Assembly (NCBI GenBank): GCA_014444615.1
Contig: PVXE01000020.1
Location: 1-63,389 of the forward strand
Direction: 5' to 3'
Length of the DNA: 63,389 bases
From: Tagaea sp. CACIAM 22H2
Lineage (GTDB): Bacteria; Pseudomonadota; Alphaproteobacteria; CACIAM-22H2
The notes beneath the pieces are model-generated. The model was given only the letters and a program-made list of their open reading frames with translations, searched no databases and was not told the DNA's origin. Positions 62,484 through 63,389 of the stretch are shown piece by piece. Numbering within the stretch: the stretch's first letter is position 1; every line of letters starts with the position of its first letter. The translations under genes were made by a program, and so were the position numbers.

Positions 62484-63209
62484 ATGTCCACAGGCCGTCT
62501 TTGCATCATTCCAGCGCGCGGTGGCTCCAAAAGATTGCCGCGCAAGAATATTGTCGATTTTCTCGGTAAGCCGATGATCGCCTACTCGATCGAAGCCGCG
62601 ATCGGCGCCAAGGTTTTCGATCGCGTCGTCGTATCTACGGAGGACGCGGAGATCGCCGATATCGCGCGCCGATTTGGTGCCGATGTCGAACTGCGGGACC
62701 CGAACCTGGCGACGGATCGAGCGCGAGTCGTCGATGTCTGTCTCGATCTGCTCGATCGCGAAGCGGCTGCGGGGCGCGCCTTTCCGCAATTCGCGTGCCT
62801 CTATCCGGCCGCGCCGCTGCGAAACGCCGACGACGTGCGCACCACGGTTGAAATGCTATCGGCGCCCGATTCCGACGGTCCGGATGCGTGCCATTTCACG
62901 ATGGCCGTGACGACATATCCGCTGCCACCGCACCAGGCCCTCAAATGCGAAGAAGGCGGGCGGCTGGCGCCGATGTGGCCGGATATCGTCAATATGCGCG
63001 AGTCAGACATCCCGCAGCTCGTCGTCGACAACGGCTCCACCTATGCAACGACTGTGGCGCATTTCCGCAAGGCGCGGACCTTCTACGGTCCTGGACTGCG
63101 CGGGCACGTCATGCCTTACGGCCGCTCGACGGATATCAATCATGCGGACGACGTCGACCTCGCGAAGCATTTTGCCGGAATCTATTGGGGTAAGAAGTCG
63201 CAAGCATGA
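62484..63209 (+). CDS. pseF: CMP-nonulosonate cytidylyltransferase, PseF/NeuA-like
   Basis: A 241-residue cytidylyltransferase. CIIPARGGSKRLPRKNIVDF is the CTP-binding motif shared by NeuA, PseF and KdsB, followed by GKPMIAYSIEAA, DRVVVSTEDAEIADIARRFG and ACLYPAAPLRNADDV. YPLPPHQALKCEEGG fits the PseF branch better than NeuA. It activates a nonulosonic acid as CMP-sugar, the last step before transfer. It follows hisF by 15 nt and overlaps the next start by 4 nt. Confidence 0.82.
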   Translation: MSTGRLCIIPARGGSKRLPRKNIVDFLGKPMIAYSIEAAIGAKVFDRVVVSTEDAEIADIARRFGADVELRDPNLATDRARVVDVCLDLLDREAAAGRAFPQFACLYPAAPLRNADDVRTTVEMLSAPDSDGPDACHFTMAVTTYPLPPHQALKCEEGGRLAPMWPDIVNMRESDIPQLVVDNGSTYATTVAHFRKARTFYGPGLRGHVMPYGRSTDINHADDVDLAKHFAGIYWGKKSQA

Positions 63210-63389
63210 ACGCTGACGGCGACATCGCGATCGTCGGTTGCGGATCGATCGGCAGGCGGCATGCCGCGAATGCGGCGCGCGTGTTTGGCGCGGCACGCGT
63301 CGCCGTCGCCGATCTCGACGCCGAACTTGCCGCGCGCTCCGCCGCCGAGGCAGGGGTACGCGCGCATTCGAGTATCGACGCGCTATTCG
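63206..63389 (+). CDS. Gfo/Idh/MocA family oxidoreductase, 3' end outside window
   Basis: The first 61 residues of an NAD-dependent oxidoreductase: DIAIVGCGSIGRRHAANAAR is the Rossmann motif, followed by VAVADLDAELAARSAAEAG and a short AHSSIDALF segment. Family members include WbpB (UDP-GlcNAcA 3-dehydrogenase) and PtmF-like enzymes in nonulosonate loci. As WbpB-type it would fit the WbpE-like aminotransferase at 40193. The start overlaps the pseF stop (ATGA), so the operon continues past the window. Confidence 0.8.
   Translation, partial: MNADGDIAIVGCGSIGRRHAANAARVFGAARVAVADLDAELAARSAAEAGVRAHSSIDALF

Overview
The window looks like a chromosomal segment of a GC-rich alphaproteobacterium, probably Rhodospirillales or a close relative. 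The main clues are the recX / DUF971 / Trm112-like / LON-domain / thioredoxin-TPR housekeeping block, the 180-kDa type of NAD-glutamate dehydrogenase, GC-rich codon use with frequent ATGA and GTGA gene overlaps, and long antisense open frames. The taxonomic call is an inference from gene content only.

Layout. (a) 1-893: 3' part of a TnpB gene of an IS200/IS605-type element. (b) 894-12588: housekeeping genes: recX, a GNAT, DUF971, Trm112-like, LON-domain and YbbN-like proteins, tRNA-Gly(GCC), an FkbM methyltransferase, NAD-glutamate dehydrogenase, an MFS permease and a zinc-ribbon methyltransferase. (c) About 12523-18103: a 5.6-kb integrated element inserted in the 3' end of that methyltransferase gene. 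It carries a tyrosine recombinase, a Lon-like AAA+ ATPase without a protease domain, a DUF3223/HNH-like protein, an XRE regulator and an IS256 relic. A diverged second copy of the methyltransferase tail, followed by the gene's apparent native terminator, lies at its right end. (d) 18150-24758: an SxtJ / DUF5989 / carbamoyltransferase / SGNH cassette, purH and a second SGNH membrane protein. (e) 24748-45971: surface-polysaccharide genes: O-antigen ligase, a CBS-aminotransferase fusion, many glycosyltransferases and methyltransferases, galE, asnB, a winged-helix regulator, a NusG/RfaH-like antiterminator, a WbpE-like aminotransferase and a gmd-like dehydratase. (f) 46239 to the right edge: one long, tightly packed + strand operon. 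It encodes a WbpG-type amidotransferase, a second carbamoyltransferase, a GNAT, two KpsC/KpsS-like proteins, PseB, two NeuB-family synthases, PseG, an ABC exporter, a reductase, a second WbpG with dedicated HisH and HisF paralogues, a CMP-sugar synthetase and the start of a Gfo/Idh/MocA oxidoreductase.

How the genes work together. Regions d-f most likely build and decorate a surface glycan (O-antigen, capsule or glycoprotein glycan) that contains a pseudaminic-type nonulosonic acid and amidino- or amido-modified sugars, with carbamoyl, methyl and acyl decorations. PseB, PseG, PseI and PseF-like enzymes are present. A clear PseC aminotransferase and an initiating phosphoglycosyltransferase are not seen. 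A 20-bp pattern, TTGACGTTCATNNNATGAAC, occurs at two promoters: in front of the winged-helix regulator / NusG-like pair and in front of the 17-kb operon. This suggests one regulatory circuit. All identifications rest on reading motifs by eye; no searches were run.
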